From positions 1-64,000 of the forward strand of contig NZ_JRKO01000015.1 of assembly GCF_000763885.1 (NCBI RefSeq): a DNA stretch of 64,000 nt. Direction: 5' to 3'. The stretch is from Paracoccus versutus. GTDB taxonomy: Bacteria > Pseudomonadota > Alphaproteobacteria > Rhodobacterales > Rhodobacteraceae. The notes under the pieces were generated by a model. The model ran no database searches, was not told where the DNA came from, and saw nothing but the letters and a program-made list of their open reading frames with translations. Below, piece by piece: positions 51,867-63,100 of this stretch. Position 1 is the stretch's first letter, and the number at the start of each line of letters is the position of its first letter. The translations under genes were made by a program, and so were the position numbers.

Positions 51867-53189
51867 CTATCGCTCGCGGAAGGCGCGATTGAACTGGTCG
51901 GTCAAGGGCTTGGCAAGGTAAGAGAACGCTGTGCGTTCCTCGGTCGTGACGAAAACCTCGACGGGCATGCCCGGCACCAGTTGCAGCCCGGCCAGCTTTG
52001 CCAATTCTTCGGGGCCGACCTCGATATCCCCGGCATAGAAGCTGTCGCCGGTGGTGCCGACGCGCGAGGTGGCCGCCGCCACATAGGTCATCACGCCCTC
52101 GAGTTCGGGGGTGGTGCGCTGGTTGAAGGCGGAAAAGCGCAGCCGGGCGGTCTGGCCCACGGCGATCTGGTCGATGCTGGCGGGGGCGAATTTCACCCCG
52201 ATCTTCAGCCGTGCATCTTCGGGAACGATGGTGGCCAGCACCTCGGCCGGGGATATGACACCGCCGATGGTATGGATCTTCATCTCGTTCACGATCCCCG
52301 CGATCGGGGCACGGATGTCGGTGCGGGTCAGCCGGTCCTCAATTGCCGCGCGGCGGTCCTGCAATTCCGAGATGCGGGTTTCGACAAGGCTCAGTTCGCG
52401 CTGCGCCTCGGTGCGCGCGGTTTCGTCGATGGCGATGATCTGCAGGCGCACCTCGTTGGTGCGGGTCTTGGCGCGGGCAATGGCCGCGTCGATCTCGCCG
52501 CGTTCGCCAAGCAGCCGGCTGCGTTCGCGCCCGGTGGCGAAGACGCGCGAAACCTCGATCAGCCGCGCCTCGGTCAGCGCCGAGATCCTGAGATGCTCGG
52601 CCTCGACCAGTTCGATCTCTTCCAGCTTGGCGGCGCGCTGCGCCTCCAGCCCGGCGATTTCCTCGCCGATCTGCACGATGCCCAGCTCAAGCTGCTGCTT
52701 GCGGCTCTCGCGGTTCAGGCGGTTGCCCTCGAAAAGCCGCGTCTCGCCGGCCAGAAGGCTGGCGGTTTCCGCCCCGACCTCGGTCAGTTCCGGCGGAAAG
52801 GCGATGACGGGCTGGTCGTCGCGTTCGGCGACCAGCCGCGCCCGCCGCGTCGCCAGCTCGATCAACTGCGAGCGGACGATCGACAGCTCCGCCCATGTCT
52901 GCGCATCGTCGAGGCGGAACAGGACCTGGCCCGCCGTCACGCGGTCGCCCTCGCGGATCTCGATGCTGCCGACGATGCCGCCGTCGCGGTGCTGGATCAG
53001 CTTCAGGTTCTGGTCGACCGCCACCTCGCCCTGCGCGATCACCGCGCCGGTCAATTGCGCCGTCGCGGCCCAGCCTCCGATCCCCAGCACCAGAACCGCG
53101 CCCAGCAGGAACCCGGCCGCCACGCGCGCGCGAAGGCGAAACCGCCCGTCATCGACAGGCGAGGCGGCGTTGGTCCGGTCTTTGCCCAT
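51867..53189 (-). CDS. HlyD-family membrane fusion protein of a type I secretion system
   Basis: A 440-residue periplasmic adaptor. One N-terminal helix (AAGFLLGAVLVLGIGGWAA, ~25-45) anchors it in the inner membrane. Lipoyl halves flank a long coiled coil (~105-290). VIAQGEVAVDQNLKLIQHRDGG and IVNEMKIHTIGGVI are the HlyD/PrtE family blocks. It bridges the ABC exporter at 55319 to a TolC-like outer-membrane protein, which is not in the window. AAGGA lies upstream of the ATG. It ends the secretion cluster. Confidence 0.92.
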   Translation of the reverse strand: MGKDRTNAASPVDDGRFRLRARVAAGFLLGAVLVLGIGGWAATAQLTGAVIAQGEVAVDQNLKLIQHRDGGIVGSIEIREGDRVTAGQVLFRLDDAQTWAELSIVRSQLIELATRRARLVAERDDQPVIAFPPELTEVGAETASLLAGETRLFEGNRLNRESRKQQLELGIVQIGEEIAGLEAQRAAKLEEIELVEAEHLRISALTEARLIEVSRVFATGRERSRLLGERGEIDAAIARAKTRTNEVRLQIIAIDETARTEAQRELSLVETRISELQDRRAAIEDRLTRTDIRAPIAGIVNEMKIHTIGGVISPAEVLATIVPEDARLKIGVKFAPASIDQIAVGQTARLRFSAFNQRTTPELEGVMTYVAAATSRVGTTGDSFYAGDIEVGPEELAKLAGLQLVPGMPVEVFVTTEERTAFSYLAKPLTDQFNRAFRER

Positions 53190-53207
53190 GGCTTGTCCTT
53201 TCTTGCG

Positions 53208-55322
53208 TCAAGCCGTCCCCTGCTCGACGATCACCAGAAGATGGCGGCCTTCGAGGGTGATCGTGGTTTCGTAAATGTCGTCGCGGTTGAAATCGGCCTC
53301 GATCACGGTGCGGTCGATGTCTTCGTCACGCTCGTGGCTAAAGCGGATGCGGATATCGTCGTCGTCGAAATCGTCGCCGTAGATCTTTTCGAAGTCGTCC
53401 TCGTGGCGGTCGATTATTCGCTCGAACAGGTCATATTTCGACATGCGCAACCGATCCCCGACCTTGAAGTCCATGATCTCGAAACTGCGTGCCTCGACCG
53501 TGGCGCCGGGATCGGGCGGCGGCGACGGGGCAAGAAATTCAAAGACATTGTCGCCCTCGCCGCCCTCAAGGCAGAACGGCGCGTCGCCCAGGATGAAATG
53601 GTCGTCACCCTTGCCGCCGCTTACGGCCTCGAAGCCGGCGATCGCATCCGTGCCGATCTCGACCCCGCTGGCGACGCCGGCATTCAGGTCGATCAGCAGG
53701 CATTCCTCGGCGGCGGAATAGTCCAGCCGGTCCCATCCCTCGCCGCCGTCCAGGCTGCCGTCCCCGCCATCGAGCGCCGCGATGACGTGATCGTCGCCCG
53801 CGCCTGCGAGCACGCGCTCGAATCCCGCGATCGTGTCCGTGCCGATTTCCTCGCCGCTGGCAAGCTCGTCATGAAGGTCGATCAGCAGGCTGTCGGCGGC
53901 GGCGGAATAGTCCAGCGTATCCACGCCCGCGCCGCCGTCATAGATGTCGTCGGCCGCGTCCAGCGCCGCGACGACATGGTCGTCGCCCAGCCCGCCGCGG
54001 AGGACATCCGCGCCCTGGCCGTCGCTGAGAATATCATTGCCCGCACCGCCTTCCAGCAGGTCGTCGCCCGCGCCCCCGATCAGCAGATCGTCGCCCGCGC
54101 CGCCATGCAGGCTGTCATTGCCCGCACCGCCGTCCAGATAGTCGTCGCCGGTGCCGCCATCCAGCAGGTCGTGGCCGGCTTCGCCCTGGATGATGTCGTC
54201 GCCCTCCTGGCCGAAGATGCGGTCGTCGCCGGCACCGCCCCACAGGTGATCGTCGCCCCGGCCGCCGAAGATCACGTCATTGCCGTCGCCGCCGAAAACC
54301 GTGTCGTTGCCGTCAGCGGCGACGATATGGTCGTGGCCCCGCCCGCCCTGCACGACGTCGTTGCCGCCGCCCGCATCGATATTGTCGTCGCCGTCGCCGC
54401 CGTCGATATCCTCGGCGCAGGCGCCGCCAAGCAGGTTGTCGTCCCCGTCGGTCCCCTGGATGAAATGCCGTTCGAAGACCGAGAAATGCGCGGTCTGGGT
54501 GACAGAGGCATGGCCGTCGCCGATCTCGTAGCTCAGCGTGACCGGGCCGCTGAAACCGGGTTCGGGGCGATACTCCCAGCCGCCGTCGATGCGGATCACC
54601 GTGCCGGCCGAGGCGGTGACATGATGCACCGACAGCATGTCGCCGTCGGGATCCTCGGCATGGCGCAGCAATTGGCCCAGCCCGATCGCCAGAACCGCGC
54701 AAGAGGCCATGTCGGCCAGATGGACCGGCCCGGAAACACGCGGAGGGCGGTTGCCGCCCTGGGGCGGGGGAGCGCCGTCGTCGTCATCCTCGTCCGGTTT
54801 CGGGTCCGCAGGCCCGTCGTCCGCCGGCGGAAGCACCTGGCCCTTGGGGCCCGGGTTCGCGAATCCGGGCGCGGCGATGTGGTTGTCATTCGCGGCCGCG
54901 CCGCCCGGCGGGACGAACGGTGCGCCCTGCCACGGCACCGGCAGGCCGAATGTCTCGACATGAACGGTTTTCGGCGGTGCCACGGATCCGGCGGCAAGGC
55001 CGGCGGGGCCGTCCTCGACCGGCGCCGCCGGCTGCGCCCCGGTTGCCGAAGGGGCGCCTTCTGGCGCCCTGGGCGGGGCGGCGGCCGAGAATGCGGTGCT
55101 GGCCGGCTCTGCCGCGCCCTGCGCCGCTTTCTGCGGCGGAAGGGCTGTTTCCTCTTGTCCCCAGGTTGGAAAGATCGATTTCAGATATAGGCCCAGCCAA
55201 ACCAGCGCCGCGCCGAAGACATAGGGCGCGCGGCCTTCCCCTTCGGACGCTTTCGCCGCATAGCGTTCCGCGGCGGCGGTTTCGGCCGAGCCGGATCGGG
55301 TGCCCTTGACCTTGATGATCAT
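53208..55322 (-). CDS. RTX calcium-binding protein with cadherin-like segment
   Basis: A 704-residue protein. The first ~25 residues are basic, and a hydrophobic stretch ([18 protein letters not shown], ~30-50) follows, unusual for an RTX substrate. A Pro/Ala-rich part comes next, then a cadherin-like segment (~215-285, with [17 protein letters not shown]) and nonapeptide repeats of the [11 protein letters not shown] type (~295-550) that bind calcium. The end ([15 protein letters not shown]) is an RTX C-terminal type region. Its ATG overlaps the ABC exporter stop (ATGA), so it is likely a cargo or a surface partner of this T1SS. Confidence 0.88.
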   Translation of the reverse strand: MIIKVKGTRSGSAETAAAERYAAKASEGEGRAPYVFGAALVWLGLYLKSIFPTWGQEETALPPQKAAQGAAEPASTAFSAAAPPRAPEGAPSATGAQPAAPVEDGPAGLAAGSVAPPKTVHVETFGLPVPWQGAPFVPPGGAAANDNHIAAPGFANPGPKGQVLPPADDGPADPKPDEDDDDGAPPPQGGNRPPRVSGPVHLADMASCAVLAIGLGQLLRHAEDPDGDMLSVHHVTASAGTVIRIDGGWEYRPEPGFSGPVTLSYEIGDGHASVTQTAHFSVFERHFIQGTDGDDNLLGGACAEDIDGGDGDDNIDAGGGNDVVQGGRGHDHIVAADGNDTVFGGDGNDVIFGGRGDDHLWGGAGDDRIFGQEGDDIIQGEAGHDLLDGGTGDDYLDGGAGNDSLHGGAGDDLLIGGAGDDLLEGGAGNDILSDGQGADVLRGGLGDDHVVAALDAADDIYDGGAGVDTLDYSAAADSLLIDLHDELASGEEIGTDTIAGFERVLAGAGDDHVIAALDGGDGSLDGGEGWDRLDYSAAEECLLIDLNAGVASGVEIGTDAIAGFEAVSGGKGDDHFILGDAPFCLEGGEGDNVFEFLAPSPPPDPGATVEARSFEIMDFKVGDRLRMSKYDLFERIIDRHEDDFEKIYGDDFDDDDIRIRFSHERDEDIDRTVIEADFNRDDIYETTITLEGRHLLVIVEQGTA

Positions 55323-57082
55323 GCCGTGACGCGCGCCGTTGCCGGGGCACGCTCCTTCCTGTCGGTTTCTGCTGCGTCGAGATCGACCCGCACGGGCCGC
55401 GCGATGATGTCCTCCTTGGGACCGAAGGCGGTCATCCGGCCGTTCTGGACCACCGCGACCAGGTCCACCGCCGCCAGGGCGCTGGGACGATGGGCGATCA
55501 CCACCACGATGCCGCCCCGCGCCTTGACCGCGTTGATCGCCGCCGTCAGCGCCGCCTCGCCCTCGCCATCCAGGTTCGAGTTCGGCTCGTCCAGCACCAC
55601 CACGAAGGGATCGCCGTAAAGCGCGCGGGCAAGGCCGATGCGCTGCCGCTGGCCGCCGGACAGCGCGATCCCCATCGGCCCCAGCGCGGTGTGATAGCCG
55701 TCGGGCAGGCGCACGATCATCTCGTGCACGCCCGCCGCCTTGGCGGCATCGACGATGCCGCGCGGATCGGGATCGGGTTCCAGGCGCGAGATGTTTTCCT
55801 GGATATCGCCCTCCAGCAGCGCGACATCCTGCGGCAGATAGCCGATATGGCGGCCAAGGGTTTCGTCGTCCCATTGCCCCAGCTCGGCATCGTCCAGCCG
55901 GATGCTGCCGCGCAGGGCGGGCCAGATGCCGGTCAGGGCACGCGCCAGGGTGGTCTTGCCGCCGCCGCTGGGGCCGATGACGCCAAGCGCCTGGCCCGGC
56001 GACAGGGTGAAGCCGACCTCGCTCAGCAGCACCCGGCCGCTGTCGGGGGCGGCGATGGTCAGGTTCTCGACCTTCAGCGACTGGCGGGGGGGCGGCAGGG
56101 GCATCGGTGCCTCGGCCTCGGCCAGCGCCACGACGGTTTCCTTCAGCCGCCGGAAGGCCGCGCGGGCGGCAACCACGCCCTTCCAGTTGGCGATGGCCAT
56201 GTCGATCGGCGCCAGCGCGCGGGCCGAGGCGACCGAGGCGGCAATGATCGCGCCGGGCGACAGCTCGCCGATTATGGTCAGGAAGGCGCCGAGGCCCAGC
56301 ACCGCGGATTGCAGGATCATCCTGAACACGCGCGAGATCGCCCCGAAGGTGCCGCCGACATCGTTGGCGCGGGTCTGCAGGGCCAGATGCTCGTCATTGG
56401 CGCGCGTGAAGCGCATGACGGCGCGGGCGCCGAAGCCCATCGCCTTGACGATCTCGGCGTTGCGGGCGTTGGAATCGGCGATGGCGTTGCGGGCGATCAT
56501 CGCCTTCTGCGATGCCTCGTTCAGGCGCCGGGTCATCAGCTCGGTGACGATGGTCAGCGCCGCCAGCACGAAGGCGCCGCCCAGCGTCAGCGCCCCCAGC
56601 CAGGGATGCAGGACATAGACGAAGGCCACGAACAGCGGAACCCAAGGCAGGTCGAACAGCGCCACCGGCCCCTGGCTGCCCAGGAAGCCGCGCACCGTAT
56701 CGACGTCGCGGCCCCGCTCCAGCGCCTCCGAGGTGGAAAAGCCAAAGCGCGGCATGTCGATCGCCACCTGATGGGCCAGCGGCGCCAGCCGGCGGTCCAG
56801 CCGCGCGCCGATCCGCACCAGGATCTGCGAGCGGATGATGTCGAACAGCCCCTGCGAGAAATACAGCCCGATGGCCAGGATCGAGATCGCCAGCAGCGTC
56901 GGCACGCTGCCGCTGGTCAGCGCCCGGTCATAGATCTGCAGCATGTAGAAGGCGCCGGTCAGCGCCAGGACGCTGATGATGCCCGATATGCCGAACAGAA
57001 AGACGAGGATGGCGCGATATCCCCGGATCAGGTTTGCAGCGCCCTTGCGTCTCGCCGCCTTCGTCACATCCCTGCCACGCAT
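55319..57082 (-). CDS. Type I secretion ABC transporter (PrtD-like permease/ATPase)
   Basis: A 587-residue fused exporter. The N-terminal ~310 residues hold the transmembrane helices ([37 protein letters not shown]). The ATPase has Walker [10 protein letters not shown] (~365-373), signature [17 protein letters not shown], Walker [13 protein letters not shown]. There is no peptidase C39 domain, so it is of the RTX PrtD type. The ATG at complement 57080-57082 follows GGTGGG. It exports the RTX peroxidase (57156) and probably the RTX protein (53208). Confidence 0.93.
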   Translation of the reverse strand: MRGRDVTKAARRKGAANLIRGYRAILVFLFGISGIISVLALTGAFYMLQIYDRALTSGSVPTLLAISILAIGLYFSQGLFDIIRSQILVRIGARLDRRLAPLAHQVAIDMPRFGFSTSEALERGRDVDTVRGFLGSQGPVALFDLPWVPLFVAFVYVLHPWLGALTLGGAFVLAALTIVTELMTRRLNEASQKAMIARNAIADSNARNAEIVKAMGFGARAVMRFTRANDEHLALQTRANDVGGTFGAISRVFRMILQSAVLGLGAFLTIIGELSPGAIIAASVASARALAPIDMAIANWKGVVAARAAFRRLKETVVALAEAEAPMPLPPPRQSLKVENLTIAAPDSGRVLLSEVGFTLSPGQALGVIGPSGGGKTTLARALTGIWPALRGSIRLDDAELGQWDDETLGRHIGYLPQDVALLEGDIQENISRLEPDPDPRGIVDAAKAAGVHEMIVRLPDGYHTALGPMGIALSGGQRQRIGLARALYGDPFVVVLDEPNSNLDGEGEAALTAAINAVKARGGIVVVIAHRPSALAAVDLVAVVQNGRMTAFGPKEDIIARPVRVDLDAAETDRKERAPATARVTA

Positions 57083-57155
57083 CGGAACCCACCTCGCTAC
57101 CTTGTCGGGAAAGGAACCCGCCGGCCGCCCTGGGACCGGCCGGCGGGCCACGGCG

Positions 57156-60100
57156 TCACAGATTGAAGTCGTTCGCCGTCAGGATATGCGCGCCCTTGAG
57201 GCTGATGCGGAAATCGGCCCCGTCATCGCCGGTCGTGTTCCCCATGACGACCGTATAGTCGCCATCCTCCCTTGTCTCGTGAACGACCATCAGCTGGCCG
57301 CGTCCGGTGAAGGCCTCTCCGGTCACCAGGGTGAAGGACTGCTTGCCGTCCGCCCCGGCATCGGCATCGATGGCGGAAAGGTCGATGCGATCACCCGGCG
57401 CGAAGTCGACGATCGTGTCGCCATCGGCATCCTGCGCCGACAGGAAGCGGAAGACGTCCTTGCCGCCGCCGCCATCCATCACGTTGACCGCGGCGCTGGC
57501 GGTGATGACGTCATTGCCCGATCCGGTGACGATGTTCTCGATGCTCCAGATCGTGTCGCTGCCGGTCTGTTCGCTCGACACGCTGCCCCGGCCCATGAAG
57601 CCGGTGCCCAGATCGGCGGTGATGTTGGCGGTTATCTGGGACATGTCCAGCGTGTCGGCATCCTCGTCGCCGTAATAGACGTCGTCGCCGTCGCCCTTGG
57701 TGGCCACGATCAGATCCCCGCCCTTGCCGCCGAAGACAGTGTCGTTGCCGGTGCCGCCGGTGATCATGTCACCGTCGTCGCCGCCGAAGATCCGGTCGTG
57801 CCCCGCATCGCCATAGAGCATGTCCGCCCCGGCACCGCCGAAGACGTCATCGGCGTCGCTGCCGCCGAGGATCACGTCGCGCCCGCCGCCGCCGCTGAGG
57901 AAGTCGCCGCCCTCGCCCCCGCGGATGATGTCGGCGCCCTCGCCGCCCTGCAGCACGTCCGCCTTGCCCGTGCCGATCAGGGTTAGGTCAGCTACCAAGC
58001 CGGCCCCATCCGGGGGCGCGACGTCGTCCGGGCCGTCGCCCAAAGGGCTGGTATCGTCCGGCTCGGTTTCCGCCGGCGGCGCGGCCGGGCCGGTGAAGGT
58101 GACGGAACCCTCCCCGGCCGTCAGCGTGGTGGTGCCGTCGGGATTATGGGTGATCGTATGGCCCGCATCGCTTCCGGGCATCTCGATCACGTCCTGCTCG
58201 CGCAGCTGCCCGATGATCGTGTCCTGCCCGCCGTTCGAGCGGAACAGAACCCGGTGGGCCGAGTTCAGCCCCGAGATGTCGAGCACGTCGTCGCCGGCCC
58301 CGCCTTCCAGCGTGATGGTGCTGTAGGAAAGGCTGGTGCCGGTAAAGTCGCCATGCGCCGCGAAGGTGTCGCCGCCGCCCATGCCCGAGATTACGACCTC
58401 CTCGACATCCTTCATGATCGCGACCACCGCGGCGTAATTGGTGCCGTTGCGGGTGATGATGATCTCGGTATCCTCGGGCACGTTGCCGTTCAGCACCTGG
58501 TTGTTGTTGGCCGCGGCGGCGGCCCGCCATTCGGCAAGCGTCCAGATGTGATAGGCTTCGGCGGTCGCGTCGCCGGTGACATGCACGGTATCGGTGCCGG
58601 CGCCGCCGTCGATCGTGTCGCGCCCGTCGCCGACGTTCCACTGGACCAGGTCGTCGCCATCGCCGCCGCGGATGACGTCGGCGCCCACCCCGCCGATCAG
58701 CGTGTCGTTGCCCAGGCCGCCGTCAAGCGTGTCGTTGCCGATGCCGCCGTCAAGCGCGTCGTTGCCGGCCCCGCCATCCAGCAGATCGACGCCGGCCTCG
58801 CCGATCAGCTCGTCGTCGCCATCGCCGCCGGACAGGGCATCGTAGCCGCCGCCGTTCAGCAGGTCGTCGCCCGGGTCGCCCTCCAGCGTATCGGCCCCGG
58901 CGGCGCCGTTCAGCGTGTCGTTGCCGCCGCCGCCCAGCAACAGGTCGTTGCCGCCTTCGCCGTTCAGAAGATCGTCGCCGTCCAGGCCGCTGATCGTGTC
59001 ATTGCCGCCCCTGCCTTCGATGATGTCGGCGCCAACGGTGCCCGACATTGTCTCTGCCGTGCCGTTGCCGACCAGATGGACGCCGACCGGCGAGGTCACG
59101 GAAGAGATCACCTCCTCGGCCTTGCCGAAGCCGTCGGTATAGCGCGCCACCACCCGCAGCTGGGTGTTCACATGGGCCAGGCCCGGCGTGAAGGAACTGC
59201 CGGTCGCCCCGGCGATATCCGTCCACAGGCCGCCGATGAAGCTTTGCCACTGCACGCTCATCGTCGCCATGTCGATCCCGTCGGCATCGCTGATCCCGCT
59301 CAGGTCCACGGCCAGCGCCTGGCCCTGCGTGGGCGTGGTGTCGCTGATCAGCGGCTGGCCCACCGGCTCGGCGTTGAACAGGTCCGAGACATTGACGGTG
59401 ACGTCGCCGAACTGCAGCACCTCGATGTTGTAGAGCGTGTCGATCCCGTCCGAGACCCGGTTCTGGTTGGTGATCGGGTCGATCACGCCAGCGGTCTCGT
59501 CGAGATGCTCGATGCGGATGCTGCCATCGGCGTTGCGCGTCACCGCGTAGTTCTCGAACAGATCCCAATAGACCGCGGTGTCCGTGCCGCTGTCGTCCCA
59601 CAGGATTTCGCGGGTGATCTGCAACTGGCCGGGGTCATAGACCCGCTCCAGCATCAGCAGGTCCAGCGTCCGGCCGCCATGCAGCACGTTGCCGGCCAGG
59701 TCGGTGACGACCGCGGACATGCCTTCGGCCGTGGCGATCTCGGTCCCGCCCGCGTCAAGGATGCTGATGCGAAGGTTCAGCCAGGCGTCGCCGTCGATGA
59801 CGTCATTGCCGCCCCGGCCCTCGATCAGATCGCCGCCGCCGCCGCCCAGCAGGATGTTGCCGCCGGTGAAGATCATCTTCTCGGCGCCCGAGCCGTCGGC
59901 CCAGTATTCGCCCAGCCGCATCATGTCGGGGGTGATGATCCGGTCCAGCCCGGCGATGCGGTCGATCCCGGCCTGGTCCAGCTCGTTATGGATGAAATTG
60001 CCCTCGGGCGTCGGATCGAAGGCCAGCTCCTGGTCGCCCTCCTCGTCGCTGCGGTCGTCGCCGCGCAGGATGTCGTCATGGATCCAGCCCGACAGCGCCT

Positions 60101-63100
60101 CGACCTGGCTGAAGCGGTCGCGCAGCACCTCCAGGGGCAGGCTGTCGAAGACCGGGAAGTTCATGTCGGCCACGCCCGGAACCTGCTGGCCCTTGAAGGC
60201 CACCCAGTCATGGCCCCACATGCCGATGAACTTCTGGATCCCCTCGCCGGCGATCATGATGTCGTCGCCGGAATCGGCGTCGTAATCGGTGTCGCCGCTG
60301 CCGCCGTTCAGCACGTCATGGCCGATGATCGACGAGTTGAAGAAGATGTCGCCGTTGTCGCCGGCGATATAGTCGAACAGGCCGTGGCCCTCGACCCAGT
60401 CGTCGCCCTCGTTGCCGAACAGCATGTCCGGGCCGTTGCCGCCCATGAGGAAGTCGTCGCCAGTGCCGCCCCGGATCTCGGAGCCGTCCGGGCCGGTCAT
60501 CAGGAAATCCCGGCCCGAGCCGCCGAAGATCAGCGCCATGCCCGAGCCGCCGTGGATGACGTCGTTGCCGGCATCGCCATGCAGCATGTCGGTCTCGCCT
60601 ATGTCGGTGCCGGCATTGGTGATGATGTCGTTGCCGTCGCCGCCATGGACGATGTCGACCCCATATCCGGCCTCGATCCGGTCGTCGCCGCCGAAGCCCC
60701 GGATCGCATCGTCGCCGCCGCCGGCGATGATGGTGTCGTTGCCCTCGGTCCCGGCGATGACGGTGTGGTCGGCGCCATTGTAGCGGATGAAGTTCGCGCC
60801 GCGCTCGACCAGGCTGGAGATCGCCTCCAGCGTCGGGTTGTCATGCACCGGATCCGCGTGCCCGAACTGCGCCTGCTTGGCGGCATCGACATAGAGGACG
60901 TGATCGGGGATCGAGAAGATGTCGCCCGGCAGCGCGAAGCCCGTCGCCCCCAGGTCGGTGTTGCGCATGACGATCGAGGCCAGCGAGTTGTTTTCCAGCT
61001 CGGTCAGCAGGTTCAGGCCCTGCGCGCGCGACAGGTAATAGAAGCGGTCGGCATGCTGCAGGTTCTCCATCTGCAATTCGAAGATGAAGGCGAAGGTCGA
61101 GCCCAGCATGCCCCCGAAGGGCATCTTCTTCTCGGCCAGCCCGCCGACCCACAGGTCGACATCGTCAAGCCCGCCCCTGCGCGCCGCGAACTCGCCGCTT
61201 GCGCTCAGGAAGGCCAGCCGGTCGGCGGGGGCCGAGATCACGCGGGCGCCGCCGTCCTCGAAGACCGTCTGGTCGGTGCCGAAGACGATGGCCATGGCGG
61301 CGGCACGCTTGCCCGCCACGGTTTCCTCGCCCCTGATCAGGTCATGGGTGCCATAGGCGGCGATGAAGTTGACGATGGATTCGGGGTTCTTCAGGTTCAC
61401 CGCGAAATCGACCCAGCTGTCATAGGGCTTCAGCTGGCTGTCGCCGCCGGCCATGTCCATGAACTGCTGGCGCGCCTCGTTCAGCGTCGGCATGCCGGTG
61501 TCGCGGCCGCGCGCGATGTTGATCGCGGCAAGGTCCAGCGGGATGCCGACCAGTTGGTTGCGCAGCACGTTGGTGACGAATTCGTCGATCTCGTTGCCGA
61601 CCTGCCCGGTCATGCCGCGCACGATGGCGCCCGCCGCCTGGTGATGGTCCACGGTGTCGGAGCCGAAGGCCAGCGGGTTGAGGAAGGCGTCGAAGAGCGT
61701 CAGGTGGTCGGTCGAGCCGTCCGCATGGATCTGGTCCACGGTCTCGTTCAGCATCGAATGGCCGAAGCGATAGACCACATGGGCGAATTCGGCAAAGATC
61801 GCCGGATTGATCTCGACATCCGGCTGCACCATGAAGATGTCTACGTCGGGCTGCGCCTTGCGGGCGAATTCTTCGAAGACCAGGTGCTGATATTCCATCT
61901 CGGTGGTGAAGCGCGCGGTCTGGAACAGCCGCTCGCCGTCCCAGTTGCCGTCGGCGTCGCGCCATTCGGCGATGAAATCCGCGTCGCCGGTGTCCAGGAT
62001 CACCTGCTTGATGTGATCGACCAGCCGGTTGTGCTCGGCGTGGAACACCGAATGCACCGCCGTCAGGCCGATATTCTCGTTCCCGCGCCCGTCGCCGGTG
62101 ATGTAATGCGCATCCAGCATCTCGTCGTCATAGGAATCGCGGTTGCCGCGTGCGTCGAAGCCGCCGGAATAGCCCGGCGCGTCGTCGCCATCGGGCTGCA
62201 ACACGCCGTCCACCGCCACCGGCACCGCGTTATGGGCGATGTCGTCCAGGAAGGCATTGCCCGTTCGCGCGGCCGAGACGGTCTCGCCCGGATCGATCAC
62301 GTTGCCGCCGAACAGCACGGTGCCGGGGGGCAGCTGGATGGCGGAGGGATCGACCGGATCGGCCAGGTTGCCCTCGACCCAGATCGGCATGCCGTCCACG
62401 TCGAAGGCGGCAAGGATCTGCGGCAGCCCATTCGGGCCGCGGATGAATTCGCCGTAGGGGTCGGTCAGCAGGACCGGAACCGCGCCCACGTCCAGGTCGG
62501 TCAGGTCGATGCCCAGCAACTCGCGCGCCTGATCCTTGACGTCGCGCCATGTGGCCATGCCCCGCGCCCCTTCCAGCAGCTTGCCGGTCGAGACCGGCCC
62601 GTCCGGCCCTTCGGCATATTCGCGCAGAAAGACCTGATGCGAGGGATGCGAGGTATAGGTCTGGTTCTGGTCCACCCACGGCGTGGTCACATTGGCCGCG
62701 CCGTCGCCGATGGTGGCGCGGGACATGGCCATGAAATTGGTATGCGGCGAATCCGGGTCATACAGCGGGTCGTCCGGCTGCAGCGGGATATAGACCGTAC
62801 CGTGCCCGCCCTTCTGCACCAGGTCCAGGCCGTGGTCGAAGAACTGCCCGAACAGCGTGAACCAGGCATTGTAGGATGCCGACAGCCCTTCGTCCGGGGC
62901 CTGGTTGGGCAGCCTGATGGTCGGGCCGTCCATCTCGATCCCGTGCTGGTCCAGCAAGTCGGCCAGCTGGGCCTGTGCGATGGCATGGGCCGCGCTGCCC
63001 GGCACCGTGCCCTTGACCAGCGAATGGGCCGTCATGACACCTTGCACCGCCGCGGTCATGTCCGCGCCCTCGACCCCGGCATGGCGCAGCGCGGCGGCGA

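Noticed and set aside
53750..54440. Repeated GC-rich units mistaken for a DNA repeat or CRISPR array
   Set aside because: The repeats encode RTX nonapeptides in frame and vary in length and sequence; there are no spacers.
51981..55190. Long plus-strand frame opposite the HlyD and RTX genes
   Set aside because: It spans two real minus-strand genes and has repetitive Val/Ala/Ile-rich sequence with no family; antisense shadow.
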